A stretch of 64,000 nucleotides of DNA from Candidatus Nanopelagicales bacterium. Its GTDB lineage: Bacteria; Actinomycetota; Actinomycetes; S36-B12. The notes beneath the pieces are model-generated. The model was not told the origin of the DNA, did no database searches, and saw nothing but the letters and a program-made list of their open reading frames with translations. Below are positions 1 to 7,898 of the stretch, piece after piece (within the stretch, counting starts at the first letter, position 1; each line of letters opens with the position of its first letter). The stretch lies in contig JAGYJP010000002.1 in NCBI GenBank assembly GCA_018402075.1, positions 310,001 to 374,000 of the forward strand. The letters run 5' to 3'. Made by a program: the position numbers and the translations under genes.

Positions 1-234
1 TTTGAACCCGTCCATGGATCCGCACCTGATATCGCTGGCCAAGGAAAAGCAGATCCAACGGCAACGATTATGTCGCTTGCCATGCTGTTGGATCATATCG
101 GCGAATCCCACGCAGCATCATGGGTTGAGCAGGCGGTAGCCCAGGATTTGGCCACGAGGCCTCCCGATGCACGCGGTACCTCGGCCATTGGTGATTCCAT
201 TGTTGCTGCCATGTTGCCTTTCGCCAAGGAGTAG
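1..234 (+). CDS. leuB: 3-isopropylmalate dehydrogenase, C-terminal part (cut by window edge)
   Basis: Only the last 77 codons are present; the open frame runs in from the left edge and stops at TAG 232-234. The visible segment contains the [17 protein letters not shown] motif that closes the active site and NAD pocket of isopropylmalate dehydrogenases, followed by the usual C-terminal helices. The enzyme oxidatively decarboxylates 3-isopropylmalate in cytosolic leucine synthesis; in organisms with citramalate synthase it also handles 3-methylmalate for isoleucine. It sits nine bases before ilvE, so the two are probably cotranscribed. The related isocitrate/tartrate dehydrogenases are possible, but the neighbours ilvE, cimA and leuCD favour LeuB. 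Confidence 0.9.
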   Translation, partial: FEPVHGSAPDIAGQGKADPTATIMSLAMLLDHIGESHAASWVEQAVAQDLATRPPDARGTSAIGDSIVAAMLPFAKE

Positions 235-243
235 ATTTGCGCC

Positions 244-1359
244 ATGCAACATGCAGACAGACTGGTTATTTCTGATTCCACTTCGGGAGCAGCCCTCGCG
301 AGCGATACAGATCGTATGGCTATTGTGGAAAACCCGGGATTCGGTAAATACTTCACCGATCACATGGTGACAATTGATTGGTCGAGCACTGATGGCTGGC
401 ACGATGCTGAACTCAAGGATTATGGCCCCCTTCTGATGGATCCAGCGACCAATGTGTTGCATTACGGACAGGCGATTTTCGAAGGCCTCAAGGCTTATCG
501 ACACCCTGACGGGAGCATTCAAACTTTTCGTCCCTATGAAAATGCCCAAAGGTTTGCCCGATCCGCCCGCCGCCTTGCCATGGCGGAATTGCCTGCCGAG
601 TTATTTGTTGCCAGTCTGGAATCCCTTGTCAATTCTGATCAGGTATGGGTGCCTTCGGGGCGTGAAAAGTCTTTGTATCTGCGCCCGTTCATGGTCTCTA
701 CCGAAGTGGGCTTGGGTGTCAGACCCGCGAACTCATATAAATACATTCTTATTGCTTCACCCGCAGGAGCGTATTTCTCAGGAGGAATCACACCCGTGAG
801 CGTGTGGATCTCTGACGACTACGTCAGGGCGTCGCCGGGAGGGACCGGCGAGGCAAAGTGTGCGGGAAACTATGCAGCTTCCTTGCTTGCCCAAGCTGAG
901 GCCGCCGCCCATGGGTGCGATCAAGTTGTATGGCTAGATGCAATTGGCCGCGAAAAGATTGAAGAGATGGGGGGCATGAACCTCTATTTCGTTTACGGCC
1001 AAGGTGATTCAGCTCGAATCATGACCCCGTTATTGACTGGCTCCTTACTACCCGGAGTAACTCGCGATTCTTTGCTCACCGTTGCTGCTGATCTTGGAAT
1101 CGCCGCGTCAGAGGGTGAGATCACTGTTGCCGAGCTCCGAGTAGGCTGCGAATCCGGTGAGATCACCGAAGTATTTGCGTGCGGAACAGCTGCCGTGATT
1201 ACTCCTGTGGGGAAAGTGAAATCCAGGACTAATGGTGAGTTTGTCGTCGGTCAAGGAACCACCGGTGCAGTAACCCTGCGTCTTAGGGATGCTCTCCTTG
1301 ATATCCAATCAGGAACTACTCCTGATCGTCACAACTGGATGCATACACTCGTCAATTAG
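244..1359 (+). CDS. ilvE: Branched-chain amino acid aminotransferase
   Basis: A 371-residue fold-type IV PLP aminotransferase that makes the last step of isoleucine, leucine and valine synthesis (2-oxoacid plus glutamate). The PLP lysine is K205 in [20 protein letters not shown] and the FACGTAAVI segment near the C-terminus are family hallmarks. Length fits actinobacterial BCAT2-type enzymes. ATG 244 lies nine bases after the leuB stop. ATG 322 is an alternative start that would remove a poorly conserved 26-residue N-terminus. The position between leuB and cimA supports a dedicated branched-chain role rather than D-amino acid transamination. Confidence 0.95.
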   Translation: MQHADRLVISDSTSGAALASDTDRMAIVENPGFGKYFTDHMVTIDWSSTDGWHDAELKDYGPLLMDPATNVLHYGQAIFEGLKAYRHPDGSIQTFRPYENAQRFARSARRLAMAELPAELFVASLESLVNSDQVWVPSGREKSLYLRPFMVSTEVGLGVRPANSYKYILIASPAGAYFSGGITPVSVWISDDYVRASPGGTGEAKCAGNYAASLLAQAEAAAHGCDQVVWLDAIGREKIEEMGGMNLYFVYGQGDSARIMTPLLTGSLLPGVTRDSLLTVAADLGIAASEGEITVAELRVGCESGEITEVFACGTAAVITPVGKVKSRTNGEFVVGQGTTGAVTLRLRDALLDIQSGTTPDRHNWMHTLVN

Positions 1360-1396
1360 TTGGTCCTGTGTGAAATTGGCCGATCCTGTGTGAGTT

Positions 1397-1425
1397 GCCT
1401 TGGTCCCGCGTTGTCTGCGGAAGGC
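1397..1425 (+). terminator. Hairpin after ilvE, no U-tract
   Basis: GCCTT and AAGGC flank an inner CCGC/GCGG stem (1406-1409 with 1417-1420). There is no run of T after it, so it is either a U-less actinobacterial terminator of the leuB-ilvE unit or a structural element upstream of the cimA leader. Assignment is tentative. Confidence 0.35.
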
Positions 1426-1440
1426 TTCATATGGCACACT
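1411..1440 (+). promoter_or_regulatory. Candidate promoter of the cimA leader
   Basis: TTGTCT (1411-1416), an 18-base spacer and CACACT (1435-1440) form a plausible sigma-A-type promoter. The -10 element ends six bases before the ATG of the short leader frame at 1447, the geometry expected for a leaderless transcript. The hexamers are imperfect, so this is a weak call resting mainly on spacing. Confidence 0.3.
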
Positions 1441-1446
1441 GTGGTT

Positions 1447-1476
1447 ATGGCTTTTGAAATCAACATTATTAATTAG
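1447..1476 (+). CDS. Putative isoleucine-rich leader peptide of cimA (nine residues)
   Basis: A very short frame encodes MAFEINIIN and stops at TAG 1474-1476. Three of nine codons are Ile (ATC, ATT, ATT), and no Leu or Val occurs. The stop codon overlaps the first base pairs of a 9-bp hairpin (1475-1495), which is followed immediately by an intrinsic terminator and then the citramalate synthase gene. That is the architecture of a ribosome-mediated attenuator: stalling at Ile codons would alter folding of the downstream hairpins. No Shine-Dalgarno is visible, so translation would have to be leaderless. The peptide itself probably has no other function. Confidence 0.5.
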   Translation: MAFEINIIN

Positions 1477-1495
1477 CGCGTCGGATCGACGCGCT
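1475..1495 (+). promoter_or_regulatory. Leader hairpin 1 of the cimA attenuator
   Basis: A perfect 9-bp stem, AGCGCGTCG pairing with CGACGCGCT around a GAT loop. It begins inside the stop codon of the short Ile-rich frame and ends one base before the terminator hairpin, so a ribosome on the leader codons would cover or expose it. Confidence 0.6.
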
Positions 1496-1496
1496 G

Positions 1497-1522
1497 CCCT
1501 TCGCATTGCGAAGGGTTTTTTT
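1497..1522 (+). terminator. Intrinsic terminator/attenuator upstream of cimA
   Basis: CCCTTCGC (1497-1504) pairs perfectly with GCGAAGGG (1508-1515) around a three-base ATT loop and is followed by seven T residues (1516-1522). It lies 25 bases before the cimA start, so it must be bypassed for cimA to be expressed from any upstream promoter. Confidence 0.85.
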
Positions 1523-1547
1523 GTGCCCATACGAAGGGAGTAAGTCA

Positions 1548-3128
1548 GTGTCACGTGGCGATGCATTTCACCTATATGACACCACATTGCGCGACGGGGC
1601 CCAACGTGAGGGAATTTCTTACTCCGTCAAAGACAAACTGGCGGTTGCCATGTTGCTGGATGACTTCGGAGTCGATTTCATTGAAGGTGGCTGGCCGGGT
1701 GCCCTTCCAAAGGATACCGAGTTCTTTGAGGCGGCTCAGTCGCTTCCATTGAAAAACGCGCAACTCGTGGCCTTCGGTTCCACTCGAAAAGCAGGAATTG
1801 ATGTTTCCCAAGATTCGCAGGTTCAGGCACTAATTGATTCGCAGGCACCGGTCATCACCATCGTGGCAAAGTCCGATATTCGTCATGTAGAGCAAGCACT
1901 GAAAACAACCGGCCAAGAGAATCTGCAAATGGTCAGAGACACCGTGAAGTATCTCGTAGAAAATGGCAGACGAGTCTTTGTCGATTTAGAGCACTTCTTC
2001 GACGGCTACAAGCACGACCCCGCATACGCCCTGTCAGTTGTTCAAGAGTCCATAATTGCAGGAGCCGATGTAGCGGTTCTTTGTGACACCAATGGCGGCA
2101 TGCTTCCCGGAAGCATCTCGGAAATAGTCAGCGCCGTGGTGCGTGAAACCGGTGCTCGAGTGGGAATTCATTGTCAGGACGACACCGGTTGTGCTATTGC
2201 CAACAGCGTGGCTGCCGTGGAGGCTGGCGCCACACATGTTCAATGTACTGCGAATGGCTACGGGGAGCGAACCGGCAATGCTGACCTTTTCCCCGTGACC
2301 GCCAATTTGCAACTCAAATTAGGTATTGAGTGCGTGCCAGCTGATTCGCTTGCGGACATGTTTCGCGTGTCACATGCCATTGCGGAGATTGCAAATATTG
2401 CACCGGACACACACCAGCCATACGTGGGGGTTTCCTCATTTGCACATAAGGCAGGTCTTCACGCAAGTGCCTTACGTATCAATGCTGATCTCTATAACCA
2501 CATTGAACCGAGTGTTGTCGGTAATCAACAACGGGTCCTGGTTACCGAGATGGCTGGTCGCGCCTCTGTTGAGTTAAAAGGAAAAGAGCTTGGTCTTGAA
2601 TTAGGCGATAATCCTGAAGTTCTTTCTGGCGTCATCGATCGAGTCAAAGATCTTGAGTCTCGTGGGTGGTCATTTGAATCGGCTGACGCTTCCTTTGAAC
2701 TCTTGGTCCGCGCTGAGCGGGGTGAAGATCGTCTCTTTCGCGTGGAATCTTGGCGCACCATTGTTGAGCAAAGAGAAGATGGTGTCATTGCAAGTGAAGC
2801 AACCGTCAAGGTTCATGCTAACGGCGTTCGCATTATTGCCACGGGTGAAGGCAACGGCCCTGTCAATGCACTTGATAACGCGTTAAGGAATGCTGTCATT
2901 CAGTTTTACCCTGAATTGGAATCGATTGAGTTAACCGACTACAAAGTTCGCATTCTCGACGGAATCAAAGGCACTGGGGCAGTCACGCGTGTGCTTGTAG
3001 AGACCACGAGTGGCACCAAGCAATGGACAACCATTGGCGTACATGAAAATGTCATTGCGGCTTCGTGGCAAGCCCTAGACGATGCAATCCATTTCGGCAT
3101 GATTCATTCGTCTGCAAGCTCCGAGTAA
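1548..3128 (+). CDS. cimA: (R)-citramalate synthase (HMGL/LeuA-like family)
   Basis: A 526-residue enzyme condensing pyruvate and acetyl-CoA to citramalate, giving a threonine-independent route to 2-oxobutyrate and isoleucine. The N-terminal TIM barrel carries LYDTTLRDGAQREG with catalytic Arg-Asp; the C-terminal third is the LeuA-type dimerisation/allosteric domain. GTG 1548 is chosen because AAGGGAG (1534-1540) sits seven bases upstream; a longer in-frame reading would start inside the upstream terminator. It could act as a 2-isopropylmalate synthase paralogue, but sequence start and length match CimA. Regulation by the Ile-codon attenuator just upstream is inferred and fits feedback control by isoleucine. 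Confidence 0.93.
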   Translation: MSRGDAFHLYDTTLRDGAQREGISYSVKDKLAVAMLLDDFGVDFIEGGWPGALPKDTEFFEAAQSLPLKNAQLVAFGSTRKAGIDVSQDSQVQALIDSQAPVITIVAKSDIRHVEQALKTTGQENLQMVRDTVKYLVENGRRVFVDLEHFFDGYKHDPAYALSVVQESIIAGADVAVLCDTNGGMLPGSISEIVSAVVRETGARVGIHCQDDTGCAIANSVAAVEAGATHVQCTANGYGERTGNADLFPVTANLQLKLGIECVPADSLADMFRVSHAIAEIANIAPDTHQPYVGVSSFAHKAGLHASALRINADLYNHIEPSVVGNQQRVLVTEMAGRASVELKGKELGLELGDNPEVLSGVIDRVKDLESRGWSFESADASFELLVRAERGEDRLFRVESWRTIVEQREDGVIASEATVKVHANGVRIIATGEGNGPVNALDNALRNAVIQFYPELESIELTDYKVRILDGIKGTGAVTRVLVETTSGTKQWTTIGVHENVIAASWQALDDAIHFGMIHSSASSE

Positions 3129-3148
3129 CAAGGGGGTAGTGTTCAGCC

Positions 3149-3940
3149 GTGCGTATCTGTCGTATAACACTCGGTGACACGGTGAGTTTTGCTTTAGTTG
3201 ATCAATTGGATGAATCAGGTCAGATTGGACCAGACACCATTATGGTGCCCATTCAGGGGCACCCCTTTGGGAAACTTGAACCAATTGGCGCAGCAATTCC
3301 AGCGAATGAAGCGAAGTTACTCGCGCCCATTTTGCCGAGCAAGATTATCGGAGTTGGAAAAAACTATTCCGATCATGCTGCGGAAATGAACAGCGAATTA
3401 CCGGCAGAGCCGTTAATTTTTCTCAAGCCAAATACAAGTGTCATTGGTCCTGAAGAAACGATCTTGATTCCACGCCAGTCCCAACTAGTGCACCATGAAG
3501 CCGAATTAGCTATTGTTGTGGGAAGGTTCTGCAAGGATGTTCCTTTAGATCGAGTTTCAGAAGTAGTCCTTGGCTACACCTGCGCGAACGATGTTACGGC
3601 CCGAGATATTCAAAACACGGATGGACAATGGACACGGGCCAAGGGGTTTGACACTTTTTGCCCACTTGGCCCTTGGATTGAGACCGACCTTGACCCAAGT
3701 GATCTAGCGGTAACTTCCTATGTGGGTGCACATCTTCGTCAGTCTGGAAACACGAAGGATCTCATCTTCAATGTTGCACAAATTGTGAATTTCGTCAGTT
3801 CATGCATGACCCTGCTTCCGGGCGATGTAATTCTGACGGGAACTCCAGCAGGTGTGGGTCCATTGGTACCCGGGGATCAGGTAGATATTGAGATTGAGGG
3901 AATAGGAAGTTTAGTGAACTACGTAAGTGCGGGGGATTAA
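3149..3940 (+). CDS. Fumarylacetoacetate hydrolase family protein
   Basis: A 263-residue FAH-fold hydrolase/isomerase/decarboxylase. Metal-binding and active-site segments are visible in order: IIGVGKNYSDHAAEM, PLIFLKPNTSVIG, the acidic HHEAELAIVVGR, CANDVTARDIQ and DVILTGTPAGVGPL. Family members act on acylpyruvates, oxaloacetate or 2-hydroxymuconate-type products; the exact substrate cannot be read from sequence. It starts with GTG and overlaps gltX by one base (TAATG), so translation is coupled. The same gene precedes gltX in many actinobacteria, which argues for a housekeeping role such as removal of damaged metabolites rather than aromatic catabolism. Confidence 0.85.
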   Translation: MRICRITLGDTVSFALVDQLDESGQIGPDTIMVPIQGHPFGKLEPIGAAIPANEAKLLAPILPSKIIGVGKNYSDHAAEMNSELPAEPLIFLKPNTSVIGPEETILIPRQSQLVHHEAELAIVVGRFCKDVPLDRVSEVVLGYTCANDVTARDIQNTDGQWTRAKGFDTFCPLGPWIETDLDPSDLAVTSYVGAHLRQSGNTKDLIFNVAQIVNFVSSCMTLLPGDVILTGTPAGVGPLVPGDQVDIEIEGIGSLVNYVSAGD

Positions 3941-5406
3941 TGACCTCGAATATTCGTGTGCGATTCTGCCCGTCGCCAACTGGCAATCCACATGTGGGAA
4001 TGATTCGAACCGCCCTCTTTAATTGGGCTTTTGCTCGTCATACTGGAGGCACCTTCGTATTTCGGATTGAAGATACGGATTCAGCAAGAGATTCCCAAGA
4101 GTCTTATGAAGCGTTGCTGGGCGCAATGCAGTGGTTGGGTTTGACATGGGATGAAGGCCCCGAAGTGGGAGGCCCTTTTGGACCGTATCGTCAATCTGAA
4201 CGCGGTGACATGTACCGGGAAGTTATGCGAAAACTTGCTGAGGCTGGGTACACCTATCCATGTTTTTGCTCCACAGAGGAGTTAGAAGCTCGGCGTGAGC
4301 TTGCCGTGCAGGAGAAAAGGGCTCCTGGCTACGACGGTCATTGCAGGCACCTCACAGAATCTGAGCGAGATAAGTTTCGTGCCGAAGGTCGCGAGGCAGT
4401 AATTCGCTTCCGCATGCCTGAAACGGATTTTACGTGGAATGATCTCGTGCGCGGTGAAGTCACTTTTAAGGCTGAGCATGTTCCGGATTTTGTACTTGTG
4501 AGAGCAAATGGGGATCCTCTCTACACGTTGGTGAATCCGGTCGACGATGCCCTCATGCAAATCACACATGTATTGCGAGGAGAGGATTTGCTCTCTTCAA
4601 CACCCCGACAGTTGGCTCTCTTCGAGGCTCTGATGGCCATTGGGGTTGCGGAGTATGTCCCTCGCTACGGCCATCTGCCCTATGTCATGGGAGAGGGCAA
4701 TAAGAAACTCTCTAAGCGCGACCCCGAGTCTTCGCTCTCCATGTATCGCGAAAAAGGTTACTTACCTGAAGCACTTCTCAATTATTTGGCGCTACTTGGC
4801 TGGTCAATGGGTAACGACGTCGAATTTTTTTCGCCGACACAATTAGCAGAAGCATTTACTTTGGAGCGCGTCAATCCGAATCCGGCTCGTTTTGACATCA
4901 AGAAGTGCACAGCCATCAACGGTGATTGGATTCGTTTTGTTTCGCCAACAGCGCTGACTGAACTTCTGATACCCTTTCTCTATCAAGCAGGGCTGATTTC
5001 ACAGACTCCTACGGCACATGAAGTCGCCATATTGGATCAGGCTGTTCCACTTATTCAACAACGACTAGAGACCCTAAATTCAGCCCCGGAACTTTTAACT
5101 TTCCTCTTTACTGAATCGGTGACCGTTGATCCATCCCTCTGGACCGAACACGCGCACGCTGTACTCTTGCGCAGTATTGAAGTCTTGGATCAACTGAGCA
5201 TCTGGACTACTGAGTCAATCCACCATGCTTTACGCACTGCTCTGGTGGAAGACATGGGGATTAAGCCGAAGTTTGCTTTTGGTCCCGTGCGCACTGCCAT
5301 TACGGGCCAGAAGGTTTCTCCGCCTCTCTTTGAATCCATGGAAATTTTGGGTCGCGCAACGTGTCTCGAGCGGCTCAGACTACCGCTGGATTCACTCCAA
5401 GGCTGA
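3940..5406 (+). CDS. gltX: Glutamyl-tRNA synthetase
   Basis: A 488-residue class I aminoacyl-tRNA synthetase. The HIGH-type motif is NPHVGM near residue 17 and the KMSKS-type motif is KLSKRD near residue 255; DALMQITHVLRGEDLL is also characteristic. It charges tRNA-Glu in the cytosol and, if this lineage lacks glutaminyl-tRNA synthetase as most actinobacteria do, probably also mischarges tRNA-Gln for GatCAB. That is consistent with tRNA-Gln and tRNA-Glu genes lying directly downstream. The start ATG overlaps the previous stop by one base. Confidence 0.97.
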   Translation: MTSNIRVRFCPSPTGNPHVGMIRTALFNWAFARHTGGTFVFRIEDTDSARDSQESYEALLGAMQWLGLTWDEGPEVGGPFGPYRQSERGDMYREVMRKLAEAGYTYPCFCSTEELEARRELAVQEKRAPGYDGHCRHLTESERDKFRAEGREAVIRFRMPETDFTWNDLVRGEVTFKAEHVPDFVLVRANGDPLYTLVNPVDDALMQITHVLRGEDLLSSTPRQLALFEALMAIGVAEYVPRYGHLPYVMGEGNKKLSKRDPESSLSMYREKGYLPEALLNYLALLGWSMGNDVEFFSPTQLAEAFTLERVNPNPARFDIKKCTAINGDWIRFVSPTALTELLIPFLYQAGLISQTPTAHEVAILDQAVPLIQQRLETLNSAPELLTFLFTESVTVDPSLWTEHAHAVLLRSIEVLDQLSIWTTESIHHALRTALVEDMGIKPKFAFGPVRTAITGQKVSPPLFESMEILGRATCLERLRLPLDSLQG

Positions 5407-5430
5407 TGATGAGCCCTAGGGCCCTACGGA

Positions 5431-5436
5431 TACACT
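5431..5436 (+). promoter_or_regulatory. Candidate -10 element for tRNA-Gln
   Basis: TACACT lies 14 bases before the mature 5' end of tRNA-Gln, a reasonable distance for a tRNA promoter. No clear -35 box is seen, so the call is weak. Confidence 0.3.
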
Positions 5437-5450
5437 TTGGCGGCATCCCA

Positions 5451-5522
5451 TGGGGTATGGGGTAATTGGCAGCCCAACTGATTCTGATTCAGTTAGTCTA
5501 GGTTCGAGTCCTGGTACCCCAG
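5451..5522 (+). tRNA. tRNA-Gln (anticodon CTG)
   Basis: A 72-base cloverleaf: acceptor TGGGGTA pairs with TACCCCA (5515-5521), the anticodon stem ACTGA/TCAGT encloses loop TTCTGAT with anticodon CTG, and the T arm contains GGTTCGAGTCC. The discriminator is G5522 and CCA is not encoded, so a CCA-adding enzyme is needed. It reads CAG codons. Confidence 0.95.
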
Positions 5523-5526
5523 CGAA

Positions 5527-5549
5527 CTGTGGGTAACCACGGTTTTTTT
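5527..5549 (+). terminator. Intrinsic terminator between tRNA-Gln and tRNA-Glu
   Basis: CTGTGG pairs with CCACGG around a GTAA tetraloop (one G-U pair), followed by seven T residues ending at 5549, only two bases before the 5' end of tRNA-Glu. Confidence 0.65.
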
Positions 5550-5551
5550 AT

Positions 5552-5624
5552 GGCCCCGTTGTGTAGTGGCCTAGCACGCCGCCCTCTCAAGGCGGTAGCG
5601 CGGGTTCGAATCCCGTCGGGGCTA
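5552..5624 (+). tRNA. tRNA-Glu (anticodon CTC)
   Basis: A 73-base cloverleaf: acceptor GGCCCCG pairs with CGGGGCT (first pair G-U), anticodon stem CCGCC/GGCGG encloses loop CTCTCAA with anticodon CTC, and the T arm is CGGGTTCGAATCCCG. The discriminator is A5624 and CCA is not encoded. It reads GAG codons. A terminator-like hairpin ends two bases upstream, leaving little room for a private promoter. Confidence 0.95.
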
Positions 5625-5629
5625 CATCA

Positions 5630-5659
5630 GGTGGGGGAGCCGTTCGCGGTTCTCCCACC
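5630..5659 (+). terminator. Strong hairpin between tRNA-Glu and leuC
   Basis: A 13-bp stem with two G-U pairs (5630-5642 with 5647-5659) is capped by a TTCG loop. No T-run follows. It may end the tRNA transcript as a U-less terminator, or act as a processing or leader structure for leuC 38 bases further on. Confidence 0.55.
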
Positions 5660-5697
5660 ACCTAGCCGGACAGGCTGGCGGATCGGGAGGAAGATAA

Positions 5698-7149
5698 ATG
5701 GCAACCCAGTCATCACAGACTGATTCGGCGAAGTCGCGTACCGCGTTCACCATGGCCGAGAAGGTGTGGGCAGATCACATAGTTCATCAGGGCGAAGGTG
5801 AGCCTGACCTCCTGTATATCGATCTTCACCTAATTCATGAAGTAACTAGCCCGCAGGCATTTGATGGCCTGCGCGCAGCGGGGCGACCTGTGAGGCGCCC
5901 AGATCTCACGGTTGCAACCGAAGATCACAATATTCCCACGATCGATGTCAATAAACCAATTGCTGATCCAATATCGCGCACTCAGGTGGAGACGCTTCGT
6001 AAGAATTGCTCCGAGTTCGGTGTGCGCTTATATCCGCTGGGTGACATTGAACAGGGAATCGTTCACGTTGTGGGTCCGCAGATGGGTCTGACTCAACCAG
6101 GCATGACCATCGTGTGTGGCGACTCCCACACGAGTACGCATGGTGCCTTTGGCGCTCTGGCATTTGGCATCGGCACAAGTGAGGTGGAGCATGTGCTGGC
6201 CACCCAGACTCTTCCGTTGAAACCATTTAGGACAATGGCGATAAATGTTGACGGCGAACTTCCTCCCGGAGTCACGGCGAAAGACATTATCTTGGCAGTT
6301 ATCGCCAAGATCGGGACGGGTGGCGGTCAGGGTTATGTACTCGAGTACCGAGGTTCTGCGATTCGATCCCTTTCCATGGAAGGCCGAATGACCATCTGCA
6401 ATATGTCTATTGAAGCCGGGGCCAGAGCGGGTTTGGTGGCACCAGATCAGATTACTTTTGATTACATAAAAGGTCGCCCTCATGCGCCGGAGGGTCAGGA
6501 ATGGGATAAAGCTATTGCATATTGGAAGACGTTAACTACGGATCCAGGTGCCAAATTCGATGCAGAGGTGCACATTGACGCATCGACGCTTTCACCTTAT
6601 GTGACCTGGGGCACCAATCCTGGACAAGGTTTGCCGCTATCAGCGAGCGTACCGGATCCAGCAGATGCCACCAATAGTGTGGAGCGGGTTGCGATTGAAC
6701 AAGCACTTGCTTATATGGATCTGATACCGGGAACTCCCTTGCGGGATATCAAGGTCGATACCGTTTTCCTTGGATCTTGCACCAATGGACGTATTGAGGA
6801 TCTTCGAGCGGCAGCTTCAGTGCTCAACGGAAAGCAGATCGCATCCGGTATCCGGCTTTTGGTCGTTCCGGGATCGACACGTGTGCGATTGCAGGCAGAG
6901 TCTGAGGGGCTTGACCGAATCTTTCTCGATGCTGGAGCGGAGTGGCGCGGCGCTGGGTGCTCCATGTGCTTGGCCATGAATCCCGACAAGTTGGCCCCCG
7001 GGGAAAGAAGTGCCTCGACGTCCAATCGAAACTTTGAAGGGCGTCAAGGACCGGGTGGGCGCACTCATTTGGTTTCTCCTGAAGTTGCTGCGGCTACAGC
7101 AATAACGGGTTCGCTCACCGCACCTGCTGATCTGGAGGTAGTTTTCTAA
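5698..7149 (+). CDS. leuC: 3-isopropylmalate dehydratase large subunit
   Basis: A 483-residue aconitase-superfamily protein that, with LeuD, isomerises 2- to 3-isopropylmalate (and citramalate to 3-methylmalate) through a [4Fe-4S] cluster. Cluster ligands are visible as C361 in FLGSCTNGR and C421/C424 in [33 protein letters not shown] is the conserved substrate region. GGGAGGAAG at 5686-5694 is the ribosome site before ATG 5698. It overlaps leuD by one base (TAATG). In several actinobacteria an IclR-type regulator gene precedes leuC; none is present here. Confidence 0.97.
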   Translation: MATQSSQTDSAKSRTAFTMAEKVWADHIVHQGEGEPDLLYIDLHLIHEVTSPQAFDGLRAAGRPVRRPDLTVATEDHNIPTIDVNKPIADPISRTQVETLRKNCSEFGVRLYPLGDIEQGIVHVVGPQMGLTQPGMTIVCGDSHTSTHGAFGALAFGIGTSEVEHVLATQTLPLKPFRTMAINVDGELPPGVTAKDIILAVIAKIGTGGGQGYVLEYRGSAIRSLSMEGRMTICNMSIEAGARAGLVAPDQITFDYIKGRPHAPEGQEWDKAIAYWKTLTTDPGAKFDAEVHIDASTLSPYVTWGTNPGQGLPLSASVPDPADATNSVERVAIEQALAYMDLIPGTPLRDIKVDTVFLGSCTNGRIEDLRAAASVLNGKQIASGIRLLVVPGSTRVRLQAESEGLDRIFLDAGAEWRGAGCSMCLAMNPDKLAPGERSASTSNRNFEGRQGPGGRTHLVSPEVAAATAITGSLTAPADLEVVF

Positions 7150-7736
7150 TGGATGCATTCATCACCCACACGGGAACTGCCGCGCCTTTGCGCCGAAGCA
7201 ATGTGGACACCGATCAAATAATCCCTGCCGAGTTCCTCAAGCGCATTACTCGCCATGGGTTCGAAGATGCTCTATTCGCGTCCTGGCGTAATGACCCTGA
7301 GTTTGTGCTCAATCGGCCTGAGTATCAGGGCGTGAGCATTTTGGTGGCTGGGCCGGATTTCGGGACGGGCTCCTCCCGTGAACATGCCGTATGGGCACTT
7401 CAGGATTTTGGGTTCACGGTAGTTCTGAGCTCACGGTTCGCTGATATTTTTCGAGGAAATTCTGGAAAAGGTGGACTGCTTGCTGCACAGGTGACTCAAG
7501 AGGACGTTGAACGCATCTGGGGGATTATCGAAAGTAATCCCCAGGCTCTGGTAACCGTTGATTTGGAGTCCAAGAAGGTGTCTGTTGGCGCCGTAGAGTG
7601 CGAATTTGAGGTCGATGACTATGTCCGTTGGCGATTACTAAACGGTCTCGATGACATTGGACTTACCCTGCAACACCAATCTGAAATTGATTCCTATGAA
7701 TCATTAAGACCCTCTTTCAAGCCAACCGTGGCCTGA
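7149..7736 (+). CDS. leuD: 3-isopropylmalate dehydratase small subunit
   Basis: A 195-residue swivel-domain partner of LeuC. Diagnostic segments are [34 protein letters not shown] (substrate-binding loop) and [18 protein letters not shown]. Its start overlaps the leuC stop, so the two subunits are translationally coupled in an equimolar complex. Length is normal for the bacterial LeuD subfamily. Confidence 0.97.
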   Translation: MDAFITHTGTAAPLRRSNVDTDQIIPAEFLKRITRHGFEDALFASWRNDPEFVLNRPEYQGVSILVAGPDFGTGSSREHAVWALQDFGFTVVLSSRFADIFRGNSGKGGLLAAQVTQEDVERIWGIIESNPQALVTVDLESKKVSVGAVECEFEVDDYVRWRLLNGLDDIGLTLQHQSEIDSYESLRPSFKPTVA

Positions 7737-7898
7737 CGCGCAAATAATCACAAAGTCACAAACACGCAAACTGAATCACGGAAAACTGTTGTATTGCAAC
7801 GACTATCGGCGTGGCGAACGAAATCAATTCCATTTTAAGTTTACTCTGGGAACGTTGATCATCCGATCAACCTAATCACCCTCCGGAGGGGTTAACTC
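7737..7898 (+). promoter_or_regulatory. Upstream region of the HU gene
   Basis: A 162-base gap between leuD and hup. GTTGATC (7854-7860) and GATCAAC (7865-7871) form a perfect 7-bp hairpin with ATCC loop in the mRNA leader, and GGAGGGG (7885-7891) is the ribosome site seven bases before GTG 7899. An AT-rich stretch around 7820-7845 probably contains the promoter, but I cannot fix the hexamers. The hairpin just ahead of the ribosome site could tune translation. Confidence 0.4.

Noticed and set aside
1506..1547. 14-codon upstream extension of citramalate synthase
   Set aside because: Its ATG lies in the loop of the terminator hairpin and reading through would begin with the T-run; GTG 1548 has a proper ribosome site.
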